Assembly: GCF_023701695.1 (NCBI RefSeq)
Contig: NZ_JAJOZC010000001.1
Coordinates: forward strand, 992,001-1,056,000
Direction of reading: 5' to 3'
DNA length: 64,000 bases
DNA from: Streptomyces sp. RKAG290
GTDB taxonomy: Bacteria; Actinomycetota; Actinomycetes; Streptomycetales; Streptomycetaceae
Of the stretch, positions 1 to 8,565 are shown piece after piece. The translations under genes and the position numbers were made by a program. Each line of letters opens with the position of its first letter. Within the stretch, counting starts at the first letter, position 1. Under the pieces are notes generated by a model. That model searched no databases. It saw nothing but the letters and a program-made list of their open reading frames with translations, and was not told where the DNA came from.

Positions 1-260
1 ACTACGCGTACCTCGACACGCTCACCTCGTGGGCCGCCGGCCACGGCATCGACCACGACGACGCCGACCGCTACGTCCGCGGCCTCTTCCAGGGCGTCGG
101 CCGCGCCTTGGCTGACGGGAGCCGCTCCCTGCGGCAGCTGGCAGCCGACCACGAGACGCCGGGCGGAAACAACGAACGCATCCGCACCACCTGGTTCGGA
201 CCGGCCAACTCCGAAGCCCTGGGGAAGGCCCTCGACGGCCTTCTCGCCGATCTGAAGTAG
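1..260 (+). CDS. Pyrroline-5-carboxylate reductase-like protein, C-terminal part only
   Basis: The window opens inside this gene; codons are in frame from base 3 and end at TAG 258-260, giving 85 residues. The motif HETPGGNNERIRTTWFG and the helical residues before it match the C-terminal dimerisation domain of ProC-type reductases, which reduce 1-pyrroline-5-carboxylate to proline with NAD(P)H. The Rossmann domain lies outside the window, so catalytic residues cannot be checked and a ProC-like paralogue of other function is possible. The next gene starts 228 bases downstream on the same strand, so it is probably a separate unit. Confidence 0.75.
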   Translation, partial: YAYLDTLTSWAAGHGIDHDDADRYVRGLFQGVGRALADGSRSLRQLAADHETPGGNNERIRTTWFGPANSEALGKALDGLLADLK

Positions 261-488
261 CCCCCGGCAAAGGCCCGTCGCCACCCTTAGGACGCGTCGT
301 ACGCTCCAGCCGGCGCCCCGTGCCGGGGTTCTCTCCGCGAGGGTGCGCGGGTCCTTGATAGCGTCGCCCCAGCGACTGCGGAACACTCCCCGCCGGGGTC
401 GTCGCTCTGCCGGGACGGCGCTGCCAGCACGGGACGGCGGGTGCGGTGGCACGGGGACGGTCATGGCAGGGACGAAGAGAGCCGACGC

Positions 489-2939
489 ATGAGCCTCGCG
501 CAGTTGCACTACACCTCCGCAACGGACGCGGACGGGTCCGGAGCCGGCGAGGAAGGTCCGATACCGGGCCGTTTCCACGCTGTTGACGCCGCGATACCCG
601 CGGCCGTACTCGCCGAGGCCGGGCCGCTCCTGCAGTACGAGCCGCCGGCCGGCACCCCGCGGCTGGTCTCGGACGCCGCACTGCGCGCACTGCCCGAAGC
701 ACTGAGTTTCAGCGTGCTGTCCGACGGCAGCCATCTGCTGGCCCGGACCGTGGCGGTCCGTCCCGCGCAGCAGTCCGCCGTGGGCTTCCACGCGCACGCG
801 GTCCATCTCCCCGCCGGCGCCCGGCTGCCGGGCGGGATGGCCCCGATCACCGCCTGCCGTGCGGCCCGCTGGGCCACCGCCGCGCCGGACCGTGCGCCGC
901 TCGATCCGGTCAGTGCGCTTGCCCCCGCCACGGGTCACGCCCGCGAACGCGAGGGGCTCAACGACTTCGCCGTCTCCCGCGGCCCCTGGCTCGCGGGCGT
1001 GCTGGCAGATCTGCGCCGGCTGAGCGGACCGGCCGATCCCTCGCGGGTCGTGCTCGTCGAACGGCAGAGCGCGGACGTGGCCCGCTGGATCGCGCTGGCC
1101 GCGGCCACCCTGCCGCCGGAGAGCGCCGAGCGGCTGACCTTCACCACGTACGCCCGCCACCCGGAGCGCGCCCCGCAGCAGGTCGTCGGCGTGCTGCCGC
1201 AGGACGCGCACGAGCTGCCGGGCCCCGGGTTCCGTGTGCACGTCTGCACCGGTCCGCGCCCGGAAGGGACGGTGCAGGACGCCTGGGCCGAGACGGCGGC
1301 CCGGATCTGGCGGAGCCGCGCGCCGGAACTGTTCCGGGAGGCGGCCGAACTGCCCGGGGAGCCGTTCGCCGCCGGTCCGGTGGCGGTGACGGCCCTGTGC
1401 GCGGGTATCGCGCTGGGCCCGAACGAGCGTGCCGCCGCAGCAGGTTGGGCCGCCGAGCGGCCCTACGCACTGGACGCCAAGCGGACCGGGCAGCTGGTCG
1501 ACGCCCTGACGGCGCCCGGCGTCGACGACCGCACCGGGCCCGAATTCGACGCCGCGGGGCGGCTGTTCGCCGCCCTCGACGGCCGCTCCCCCGCGACCAC
1601 CACGGCTCCGCTGGCGGCGATGCTGGTCACGGAGGCAGTGCGCGGCGGCAACGGCTCCCTGGAACTTCCCGGCCGCACGGCCTTCAGCGGCCCGGAGGGC
1701 GCGGCGGTCGCCACCGTGCTCGGACCCGAGATCCTGACCGAGCTGAGCGGCTCGGCGGCCGGGCTGGACGTGGCCAGGACGGTGCAGCTGCTTCGCGTCG
1801 CCCGGCTGCTCGGTGTGGACTGCGCCGAGCTGCTGCCCGACGTCGTACGGCAGCTGGCGCCCGCCCTGCTCGAAGACGCGGACGAGACACCGGGCTGGGC
1901 GCCCGCGCTGCTGGAGCTGATGGACGAGCAGTTCGACGTCCGTACGGCGCTGCTCGGCGCCCTGGACCGGATCGCGCCGGAGAACCCGGCCGGTGCGGAG
2001 CGGCTGCTGGGCCGGGTGCCGCTGCCGTTCACCGGCACGCAGCTGCTGCCGCACCTGCGGATGTGCGCGGAGGCACCTGAGGCCAAGGCGGGCTTCGGCG
2101 CCGACCGGGTGGGCGCGGTGCACCGGGTGCTGCGGGCCGCCGGGATGTCGCCGTTCGCGGAGCCCCTGGTCCTGCGGACGGCCGTGGGCCTGGTGTGGGA
2201 GGAGGGTGCTCCGTCCGCGGGCGAGGCCCGGCTGCTGCTGGACGCCGCGACGTCGGACGCGCACCGGACGGCCGGCACCTGGTCGCATCTGGTCGCCGCG
2301 GCGCTGGGCGCCGCCGCCGACGACGAGGCGGCACCCGAGCTCGCCCATGACCTGCTGCGCGGCTTCCCGCAGGAGATCGGGGGCCGGACGCGCGGTGCGC
2401 TGCTGCTCCTGGAGTTCGCCCGCGAGGTCCGCTCGGGGTCGGCGGCGCCCGGCTGGGCGGAACGGGCCCGCGCGCTGCGCTCGGACGCCGAGCCGGTGGA
2501 GCCGGGGGTGCTCGACCACGCGTTCGGCGCCCTGGCCGGGCGGCTGCTCGCGCCGGACAGCCCGGAGGAGGAGCTGTACGCCCTCGTGCACAGCGGCGAC
2601 GCGGATCTCATCGCCGCGTACGACCGGGCCGCCCGCGGGGCCGAAGTCCGGACCCGGCTGAAGGCCGAGCCCGAATACGCCGCCGGCTGCTTCACCGTGT
2701 GGACCGCCCACCCGCACGCCGGGGCGGAGTGGAGCGGGACCGCGGCCGCCCTGCTGGAGGAGGTGCTGCGCCCTGCGGTGCGGGCGCTCGGGCCCGAGCG
2801 GGTCGCGGCCGTGGAGGAGGCCGTGGGGCGTTCGGGCAGCAGCGGCCGGGCGGAGGCCTTCCGCGACTGGAACCGCCGGGGACAGGGCACTCTGGGCCGG
2901 CTGGGCAGGCGGCTCGCGGGCCGCGTCCGGCGCGGCTGA
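489..2939 (+). CDS. GTPase-associated protein 1 (GAP1)-related protein
   Basis: An 816-residue soluble protein. The N-terminus MSLAQLHYTS, followed by LLSDGSHLLARTVAV and FHAHAVHLPAGARLPGG, is typical of the actinobacterial GAP1 family (N, M and C modules, here roughly residues 1-140, 150-250 and 260-810). These proteins normally accompany TRAFAC-type GTPases in predicted biological-conflict systems; their biochemical role is not established. ATG 489 is chosen because the family usually begins there; an in-frame GTG lies 48 bases upstream. No GTPase partner is visible on either side, so this looks like an orphan copy. The C-terminal half is Ala/Leu/Arg-rich and probably helical. The family call rests on recognised sequence; function is unknown. 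Confidence 0.7.
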   Translation: MSLAQLHYTSATDADGSGAGEEGPIPGRFHAVDAAIPAAVLAEAGPLLQYEPPAGTPRLVSDAALRALPEALSFSVLSDGSHLLARTVAVRPAQQSAVGFHAHAVHLPAGARLPGGMAPITACRAARWATAAPDRAPLDPVSALAPATGHAREREGLNDFAVSRGPWLAGVLADLRRLSGPADPSRVVLVERQSADVARWIALAAATLPPESAERLTFTTYARHPERAPQQVVGVLPQDAHELPGPGFRVHVCTGPRPEGTVQDAWAETAARIWRSRAPELFREAAELPGEPFAAGPVAVTALCAGIALGPNERAAAAGWAAERPYALDAKRTGQLVDALTAPGVDDRTGPEFDAAGRLFAALDGRSPATTTAPLAAMLVTEAVRGGNGSLELPGRTAFSGPEGAAVATVLGPEILTELSGSAAGLDVARTVQLLRVARLLGVDCAELLPDVVRQLAPALLEDADETPGWAPALLELMDEQFDVRTALLGALDRIAPENPAGAERLLGRVPLPFTGTQLLPHLRMCAEAPEAKAGFGADRVGAVHRVLRAAGMSPFAEPLVLRTAVGLVWEEGAPSAGEARLLLDAATSDAHRTAGTWSHLVAAALGAAADDEAAPELAHDLLRGFPQEIGGRTRGALLLLEFAREVRSGSAAPGWAERARALRSDAEPVEPGVLDHAFGALAGRLLAPDSPEEELYALVHSGDADLIAAYDRAARGAEVRTRLKAEPEYAAGCFTVWTAHPHAGAEWSGTAAALLEEVLRPAVRALGPERVAAVEEAVGRSGSSGRAEAFRDWNRRGQGTLGRLGRRLAGRVRRG

Positions 2940-3074
2940 CCCGGCACCCGGCCGTCCCGGGCCGGTCCCGCTCCGCGCCCGCGCGTGTCGCGGGGGCTGC
3001 GCGCCGCCGGGTACCTTGGTGCTTACCGATCTCGTGGGCCTCCTGGCGGGCTGCGTGAAACCCAGGAGGAACAG

Positions 3075-3545
3075 ATGACGACGAACCGTGGGCGCAAGGA
3101 CGTGATCCGGGACCGGATGGCCGCGACCGGTGAGTCGTACAACGTGGCCGCCCGCAACCTCAAGGCGATGAAGGACATGGGCGCCACGCGGGAGGCCGTC
3201 CTCACCCAGCGCTGGCGTCCGGCCGACTCCCTCGACGTGCCGTGCCCGTGCGGCGGTACCTGCGAGCCCGGCGAGACGTGCGAGCGCTGCCATGCCCGGC
3301 ACCGGCACGTGGCCCGGTACCCGGGCAGCGCCACGGAGGTGGAGACCTGGGTCGACCGGTACGAGTGCACCGGCTGCCCGGCGTCGTACACGCTGATCGT
3401 CGAGCTGCCGGGCCGGCCCTGGGGTGTGGCGGAGACGGTGATCCAGGGCGGTTCGGCCGAGGAGGTCGTGCGGGCCCGGGTCTTCCCCGGTGTGGTGCAC
3501 CCGCTGCTGAAGCCCGAGGCGCCGGAGACGCCGGAGGAGGACTGA
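3075..3545 (+). CDS. Conserved hypothetical protein with Cys-rich putative zinc-binding segment
   Basis: A 156-residue protein of no family I recognise. A strong ribosome site, CCAGGAGGA (3062-3070), sits 4 bases before ATG 3075 and fixes the start. The first 55 residues are basic and predicted helical (NRGRKDVIRDRMAATGE, SYNVAARNLKAM). They are followed by a Cys cluster CPCGGTCEPGETCERCHARH at about residues 56-75 and a further ECTGCPASY, which together could bind one or two zinc ions. The C-terminal third looks like a beta strand-rich domain. Its stop codon lies inside a hairpin terminator shared with msrB, which converges from the other strand. Confidence 0.6.
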   Translation: MTTNRGRKDVIRDRMAATGESYNVAARNLKAMKDMGATREAVLTQRWRPADSLDVPCPCGGTCEPGETCERCHARHRHVARYPGSATEVETWVDRYECTGCPASYTLIVELPGRPWGVAETVIQGGSAEEVVRARVFPGVVHPLLKPEAPETPEED

Positions 3546-3565
3546 CGCGGGCGTCAGTCCTCCTC
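3534..3565. terminator. Bidirectional hairpin between converging genes
   Basis: Perfect 15-base arms (3534-3548 and 3551-3565) enclose 2 bases, so the real loop is a little larger. The hairpin includes the stop codon of the upstream gene and lies 8 bases past the stop of msrB. It can end transcription from both sides. No U tract is present, as is common in Streptomyces. Confidence 0.7.
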
Positions 3566-3573
3566 GTACCGGC

Positions 3574-3978
3574 TCAGGCCTCGGGCGTCAGCCGCAGCGA
3601 GATCGAGTTGATGCAGTACCGCTGGTCCGTCGGGGTGGGGTAGCCCTCGCCCTCGAACACGTGGCCCAGGTGCGAGCCGCAGCGGGCGCAGCGCACCTCG
3701 GTGCGGACCATGCCGTGGCTGCGGTCCTGGATCAGTTCGACCGCGTCGGAGTCCTTCGGGTCGAAGAAGGACGGCCAGCCGCAGTGCGACTCGAATTTGG
3801 TGTCGGAGCGGAACAGCTCCGCGTCACAGGCGCGGCAGGAGTAGACGCCCGTCGTCTTGGTGTCGGTGTATTCGCCGACGAAGGCGGGCTCGGTGCCGGC
3901 CTGGCGCAGCACCGCGTACTCGGCGGGGGACAGCTCCGCCCGCCACTCCTCGTCCGGCTTGTCGATGTCGTACGGCAC
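3574..3978 (-). CDS. msrB: Peptide-methionine (R)-S-oxide reductase MsrB
   Basis: This 134-residue cytosolic enzyme reduces the R-epimer of methionine sulfoxide in proteins, using thioredoxin, and repairs oxidative damage. Four structural zinc cysteines are present as CRAC (C48, C51) and CARC (C97, C100). The catalytic cysteine is C122 in RYCINSISL, and C66 in the SHCGWPSF motif is a possible resolving partner. Length and motifs match canonical MsrB throughout. The start is GTG 3978, preceded by GAGGGAG five bases upstream; that site overlaps the murC stop codon, so the two genes are translationally coupled and co-transcribed. Confidence 0.95.
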   Translation of the reverse strand: MPYDIDKPDEEWRAELSPAEYAVLRQAGTEPAFVGEYTDTKTTGVYSCRACDAELFRSDTKFESHCGWPSFFDPKDSDAVELIQDRSHGMVRTEVRCARCGSHLGHVFEGEGYPTPTDQRYCINSISLRLTPEA

Positions 3979-3988
3979 GGTGGCTCCC

Positions 3989-5382
3989 TCAGCTCGACAG
4001 GTGTTCCAGGATCTGCGGGCCGAGGTCCGTGACGTCGCCCGCCCCCATGGTGAGAACGAGATCGCCGGGCTTCGCCATTCCCGCGATCACGCCGGGAACC
4101 GTCGTCTTGTCGTGGACGGCGGTGACGTCGGCGCCGGCCGTCTGCGCGGCGTCGATGATCAGGGTGCTGGTGATGCCGGGGATCGGGTCCTCGCGGCCGG
4201 GTAGATGTCCAGCACCACGGAGGCGTCGGCCAGCGCGAGGGCCTGGCCCATCTCGGTGCCGAGCTCCTGGGTGCGGGAGAAGAGGTGGGGCTGGAAGACG
4301 ACCAGGAGGCGGGCGTCGGAGGCGGCGCCGCGCATCGCTTCGAGGTCTGCGGTCATCTCGGTGGGGTGGTGCGCGTAGCTGTCGATGACCTGGACGCCGG
4401 CTGCCTCGCCCTTGAGCTGGAGGCGGCGCTTGACTCCGGTGTACTTGCCGAGGGCCGAGGCGAGGTTGTGCGCCGGGATGCCGAGGGCGACGCCCGCGGC
4501 AAGGGCGGCGACCGCGTTCAGGGCGTAGTGGCGGCCGGGGACGGAGACGGTGAAGGTGAGGTACTTCCCGTTCAGGACGACCGTGACCTCGCTGGTCAGA
4601 CCGCGCTGGGTGATCTTGTGGACGCGTACGTCCGCGGTCGCGGCCTCGCCGTAGGTGACGACCTTGAGCGCGGACTGGTCCCGCACCCGGCGGGTCAGCT
4701 CGACGGCGCCGGACTGGTCGGCGGAGACGACGAGGGTGCCGTCGGGGACGATCTTGCCGACGAAGGTCTCGAAGGAGTCGTAGATCTCGTCCATCGAGGC
4801 GTAGTTCGCATGGTGGTCCAGCTCGACGTTGAGGACGATCGCGACCTCGGGGTCGTACTTCTGGAAGCTCCGGTCGCTCTCGTCCGCCTCGGCGACGAAG
4901 ATCGCGCCCTCGCCGTGCGTGGCGTTGGTGCCGGGGCCCGCGAGGTCGCCGCCGATCGCGTACGAGGGGTCGAGGCCCAGCTCGGTCAGGGCGACGGCCA
5001 GCATCGAGGTGGTGGTCGTCTTGCCGTGGGTGCCCGCGACGGCGATGGCCCGCAGCCCCTCCATCAGCGAGGCGAGTGCGTCGGAGCGGTGCACGACGGG
5101 GATCGAGAGCTCGCCGGCGCGCACCAGCTCCGGGTTGTCGCCGCGGATGGCGCTGGAGACGACCACGCACGTGGCGTCTTCCGCCAGGTGTCCGGCGGCG
5201 TGCCCGATGTGGACCGTCGCCCCCAGCGCGCGCAGCGCCTCGGCCGTGGCGGACTCCTTGGAGTCGCTGCCGGCGACCTTCGCGCCGCGCCGGGTGAGGA
5301 TCTTCGCGATGCCCGACATTCCGGCGCCGCCGATGCCGATGAAGTGCGGCCGTTCCATGGCGGCAGGAATACCGGGTGCCAT
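3989..5382 (-). pseudogene. murC: UDP-N-acetylmuramate--L-alanine ligase MurC, frameshifted
   Basis: MurC ligates L-Ala to UDP-MurNAc with ATP, an essential cytoplasmic step of peptidoglycan synthesis. The N-terminal nucleotide-fold GIGGAGMSGIAK, the ATP loop AGTHGKTTTTSML and the metal/substrate motif HHPTEM are all intact. The reading frame from ATG 5382 (GGGAG ribosome site) breaks after LDIYPA near 4193-4197; the rest of the protein, REDPIPGITSTLIIDA through to LEHLSS, continues in another frame to TGA at 3989. Restoring one C on the coding strand gives 464 residues, a normal MurC length. It is one of a run of minus-strand genes with the 157-residue gene upstream and msrB downstream. Because MurC is essential, a base-calling error is likelier than a real mutation; see findings. 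Confidence 0.9.
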
Positions 5383-5423
5383 GCGTCTGTCTCCCAGGGT
5401 GGGTGCGGGTGGGGCCTCCCAGC

Positions 5424-5897
5424 CTATTCGCTGTGCGCGAAGAGCTTGAGCACCGGTACGCCGACCTTGTGCCGGGCGCGGGACGCCCAGTCGCGGTGGA
5501 AGAACTCCTCCACGTAGTGCGGCGCGGTCAGCACGATGACCTCGTCGGCCCCCGCGTCCTCGACCACGGACGTGAGCTTGTCCAGAGGGTGCGCCTCGAT
5601 CACCTGTCCGACGGCTTCGGAGCCCGACTGCCGCAGGGCCTCCAGGGACACTTCGAGCGCGAGTTCGGCGGACTGTCTGGCGTTCTTGCCCTCCGGTTCC
5701 TCGCTCTCCCGGGCCGCTTCCTTCAGTTCGCCCATCGCCAGGTCGTCGATGGCCCGCAACAGCACATCCGCCTGGTCGCCACGCGGCTGCATGAGCACGA
5801 CGAAGGAGACCTGCTCCTCCCCGTGCAGGGTGGTGACGAACTCGACGTCCTCGGAAGTGAGGGGCTTCTCGATCATCAAAACGCTGGTGAACACCAC
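5424..5897 (-). CDS. Conserved hypothetical protein upstream of murC
   Basis: A 157-residue acidic cytosolic protein. GTG 5897 is chosen with GAAGG nearby; ATG at the seventh codon (MIEKPLTSEDVEF) is the alternative. Strand and helix order look like a small alpha/beta fold: FVVLMQPRGDQADVLLRAIDDL, then a charged helical stretch (about 55-95), then VEDAGADEVIVLTAPHYVEEFFHRDW and PVLKLFAHSE at the end. This weakly resembles universal-stress-protein folds, but the nucleotide-binding glycine motif is not evident. It lies 41 bases upstream of murC on the same strand and is probably co-transcribed. I assign no function. Confidence 0.6.
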   Translation of the reverse strand: MVFTSVLMIEKPLTSEDVEFVTTLHGEEQVSFVVLMQPRGDQADVLLRAIDDLAMGELKEAARESEEPEGKNARQSAELALEVSLEALRQSGSEAVGQVIEAHPLDKLTSVVEDAGADEVIVLTAPHYVEEFFHRDWASRARHKVGVPVLKLFAHSE

Positions 5898-6025
5898 AGG
5901 CGCCCTTCTGCTTCAGTGACCGTCGCCGGTCGCTGCCGAAACCATCCTTCCCCGCGCTCGCACGGGGTCTGCGAGATCCATTCTGCCCACCGAACGCTAA
6001 CCGGAACGGGATATTCCGCCGATTG

Positions 6026-6790
6026 TCAGATCCGACGGTATCGAGAGAAGAGGAACCCGGCCTCTTCCAGCAGCGATGCCAGGGCGAATCGTTCCGGCAC
6101 GGCCACCGACGGGCCGCCGGCGATCCGCTGCGCGTCCCCGGCGGTCAGCATCGGCGCCACGGTCAGGCACAGCTCGTCCAGCACGCCCTCCGCCACGAAC
6201 TGGCCGAGCAGCCGGGGCCCGCCCTCCGTGAGCATCCGCCTGAAACCGCGGTCGGCCAGCTCCCGCACCGCCCGGGCGGGATCCACCCGGGACCCCTCCC
6301 CCGCGATCACCACCTCGGCGCCCGCCTTCCGGGCCGCCGCGATCCGGTCCGGGGGCGCGCCCGCGCCGGTCAGCAAGAGGGTGGGGACCAGGGGTGACAC
6401 GAAGAGCGGAAGCGAGAAGTCCAGGTCCAGGCTGCCGCTCACCACGGCGACGGCCGGCGCGGGTCCCTGTCCGGCCGCCGCCCGCCGGGCCGCGAAGGCC
6501 TCCCGGGCCCGGGCCGGCCGGTACCCCTCCAGGCGCACGGTCTCCGCGCCCGCCACGACCACATCGGCCAGGGCGCGCAGGGTGCCGAAGATCCGCATGT
6601 CGCTCTCGCAGGAGATCGGCTGCGAGCGGCCGTCGTGCTGGGCGGCCCCGTCGAGCGTCGACACCATGTTGGCGCGCAGCCAGGGGCCGTCCGTGTCGGG
6701 GTAGGCGTAGGCGTCGGCGAGGGTGTCCAGGCTCCACTCGCCTCCGTCGTCGGCCGCTGTCAGGTCGGTCACAGGGAACAGGCGTCGCAT
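6026..6790 (-). CDS. Pyrimidine reductase-family protein (RibD C-terminal domain)
   Basis: This 254-residue protein is a single RibD_C/dihydrofolate-reductase-like domain. RANMVSTLDGAAQHDGRS and SESDMRIFGTLRALADVVVAGAETVR-type residues form the NADPH and substrate site, and LTEGGPRLLGQFVAEGVLDEL is the conserved C-terminal signature. Family members reduce 5-amino-6-ribosylamino-uracil phosphate in riboflavin synthesis or act on related pyrimidines. There is no deaminase domain and no rib gene nearby, so a direct riboflavin role is uncertain. It is transcribed divergently from zapE, with only 35 bases between the two starts. Confidence 0.8.
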   Translation of the reverse strand: MRRLFPVTDLTAADDGGEWSLDTLADAYAYPDTDGPWLRANMVSTLDGAAQHDGRSQPISCESDMRIFGTLRALADVVVAGAETVRLEGYRPARAREAFAARRAAAGQGPAPAVAVVSGSLDLDFSLPLFVSPLVPTLLLTGAGAPPDRIAAARKAGAEVVIAGEGSRVDPARAVRELADRGFRRMLTEGGPRLLGQFVAEGVLDELCLTVAPMLTAGDAQRIAGGPSVAVPERFALASLLEEAGFLFSRYRRI

Positions 6791-6825
6791 GTTCCGCAGT
6801 CTGGCACGGCCTAAGCTGGGGAGTT

Positions 6826-7920
6826 GTGTCGTCCTCCCACGCCGTGCCGGGGCAGAGCCCCATAGCCGAAACGGCCCCGCTGTCCCTGTGCGCCCTCGAG
6901 CCGCGCGTCCCTGCCGACCGGCTGGTCGCCGAGATGGTGCCGCCGCCGCGCTTCGACTCGGTGCGCTTCGATACGTACGTGCCCGACCCCGACCAGCCGA
7001 GCCAGACCGAGGCGGTCCAGGTCCTCGGCGACTTCGCGGCCGGGCTCGGCGGGGCGCACGCGACGGGCGCGGGCAAGCGCAAGTGGTTCGGCGGCAGGAA
7101 GACCGCGGCGCCCAGCGGCCCGCGCGGGGTGTACCTCGACGGCGGCTACGGCGTCGGCAAGACCCACCTGCTGGCCTCGCTCTGGCACGCCACGCCCGCC
7201 GCGCCCTCCCTGAAGGCCTTCGGCACCTTCGTCGAGCTGACCAACCTGGTGGGCGCGCTCGGCTTCCAGCAGACGGTGCAGACGCTGAGCGGGCACCGGC
7301 TGCTGTGCATCGACGAGTTCGAGCTCGACGACCCCGGTGACACGGTCCTGGTGTCCTCGCTGCTGAGCCGGCTCGTCGAGGCGGGGGTCGCGCTCGCCGC
7401 GACCTCCAACACGCTGCCGGGCAAGCTCGGCGAGGGCCGGTTCGCCGCGGCCGACTTCCTGCGGGAGATCCAGGGGCTGTCCGCGCACTTCCGCCCGCTA
7501 CGCATCGACGGGGAGGACTACCGTCACCGCGGGCTGCCCGATGCCCCGCCCCCGTACTCCGAGGAGCAGGTCACCAGGGCGGCGTACTCCACCGAGGGCG
7601 CCAGCCTGGACGACTTCCCCTCGCTGCTCGACCACCTGGCCCGCGTCCACCCGAGCCGGTACGGCGCGCTGACGGACGACGTCCGGGCGGTGTGCCTGAC
7701 CGAGGTGCAGCCGGTGGCCGACCAGTCGACCGCGCTGCGGCTCGTGGTGCTCGCGGACCGGCTGTACGACCGGGAGGTGCCGGTGCTCGCCTCCGGGCTG
7801 CCGTTCGACCGGCTGTTCAGTGAGGAAATGCTGAACGGCGGGTACCGGAAGAAGTACTTCCGGGCAATCTCCCGGCTGACGGCGCTGGCGCGCGACGCAA
7901 AGACACTGGTGGCGCAGTAG
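6826..7920 (+). CDS. zapE: Cell division protein ZapE (AFG1-like ATPase)
   Basis: A 364-residue AAA-like ATPase of the ZapE/AFG1 family, which in other bacteria acts at the constricting Z-ring. The Walker A motif GGYGVGKT is at residues 106-113, Walker B LLCIDEFELDD at 159-169, and the family C-terminus YFRAISRLTALARDAK is intact. The N-terminus carries the usual PPRFDSVRFDTYVPD segment. I chose GTG 6826 (reading SSSHAVPGQ), because longer frames run into the divergent RibD-like gene. No membrane segment is seen. Family assignment is firm; its role in sporulation or hyphal septation here is inferred. Confidence 0.88.
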   Translation: MSSSHAVPGQSPIAETAPLSLCALEPRVPADRLVAEMVPPPRFDSVRFDTYVPDPDQPSQTEAVQVLGDFAAGLGGAHATGAGKRKWFGGRKTAAPSGPRGVYLDGGYGVGKTHLLASLWHATPAAPSLKAFGTFVELTNLVGALGFQQTVQTLSGHRLLCIDEFELDDPGDTVLVSSLLSRLVEAGVALAATSNTLPGKLGEGRFAAADFLREIQGLSAHFRPLRIDGEDYRHRGLPDAPPPYSEEQVTRAAYSTEGASLDDFPSLLDHLARVHPSRYGALTDDVRAVCLTEVQPVADQSTALRLVVLADRLYDREVPVLASGLPFDRLFSEEMLNGGYRKKYFRAISRLTALARDAKTLVAQ

Positions 7921-8004
7921 GTTCGGGGGCGTACCACCGGCGGGACACGACGAAGTGGCCCGCCGCTCCCGTACAACCGCGCATTCCGTTTGAAGGGATC
8001 CAGC

Positions 8005-8430
8005 ATGGCTACCACGCGTCAGGCGCACACGGTCTGGGAAGGCAACCTGATCGAGGGCAAGGGCGTCGTCACCCTCGATTCCTCAGGGATCGGGGAGTAC
8101 CCGGTCTCCTGGCCGTCCCGCGCGGAGAAGGCGAACGGCAAGACCAGCCCGGAGGAGCTCATCGCCGCGGCCCACTCCAGCTGCTTCTCGATGGCGCTCT
8201 CCAACGGTCTGGCCACGGCCGGCACCCCGCCCACCCGGCTGAACACCCAGGCCGAGGTCACCTTCCAGCCGGGCACCGGCATCACCGGGATCCACCTCAC
8301 CGTCGAGGGCGAGGTGCCCGGTCTCGACGAGGCGGGCTTCGTCAAGGCGGCCGAGGACGCGAAGGCGAACTGCCCGGTCAGCCAGGCGCTGACGGGCACG
8401 ACGATCACGCTCACCGCGTCGCTCGCCTGA
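8005..8430 (+). CDS. OsmC-family peroxiredoxin
   Basis: A 141-residue thiol peroxidase of the OsmC/Ohr superfamily, reducing organic hydroperoxides or peroxide in the cytoplasm. The peroxidatic cysteine is C60 in AHSSCFSMALS, and the second, resolving cysteine is C123 in ANCPVSQAL. The N-terminal HTVWEGNLIEGKGVVTLDS is typical of the OsmC rather than the Ohr branch. AAGGGA lies 8 bases before ATG 8005. It is probably monocistronic, with its own hairpin 10 bases after the stop. Dithiol donor and induction are not visible from sequence. Confidence 0.9.
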   Translation: MATTRQAHTVWEGNLIEGKGVVTLDSSGIGEYPVSWPSRAEKANGKTSPEELIAAAHSSCFSMALSNGLATAGTPPTRLNTQAEVTFQPGTGITGIHLTVEGEVPGLDEAGFVKAAEDAKANCPVSQALTGTTITLTASLA

Positions 8431-8439
8431 GTTCCCCGG

Positions 8440-8458
8440 CGGCCGCCGAAGGCGGCCG
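8440..8458 (+). terminator. Hairpin after osmC-type gene
   Basis: Eight-base GC-only arms flank a three-base GAA loop just after the peroxiredoxin stop codon. It is likely a factor-independent or Rho-assisted terminator. Confidence 0.5.
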
Positions 8459-8565
8459 GGACGCTAGACACGTATGAGGCCGGTGGCCCGCATGGTTCCC
8501 GCGCGCGGATACGCGTGGTACACACATGCGGGTCACTGTTCCTGTCCCCAACAGGAAGTTGCCTC

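Noticed and set aside
1463..2947. Long minus-strand open frame opposite the GAP1-related gene (and similar long antisense frames elsewhere, for example opposite fadAB)
   Set aside because: Composition is Arg/Ser/Ala-biased as expected from reading a high-GC gene in reverse, and no motif or ribosome site is present.
5424..5897. Assignment of the gene upstream of murC to tryptophan synthesis (indole-3-glycerol phosphate synthase)
   Set aside because: At 157 residues it is too short and lacks the phosphate-binding and catalytic motifs of TrpC.
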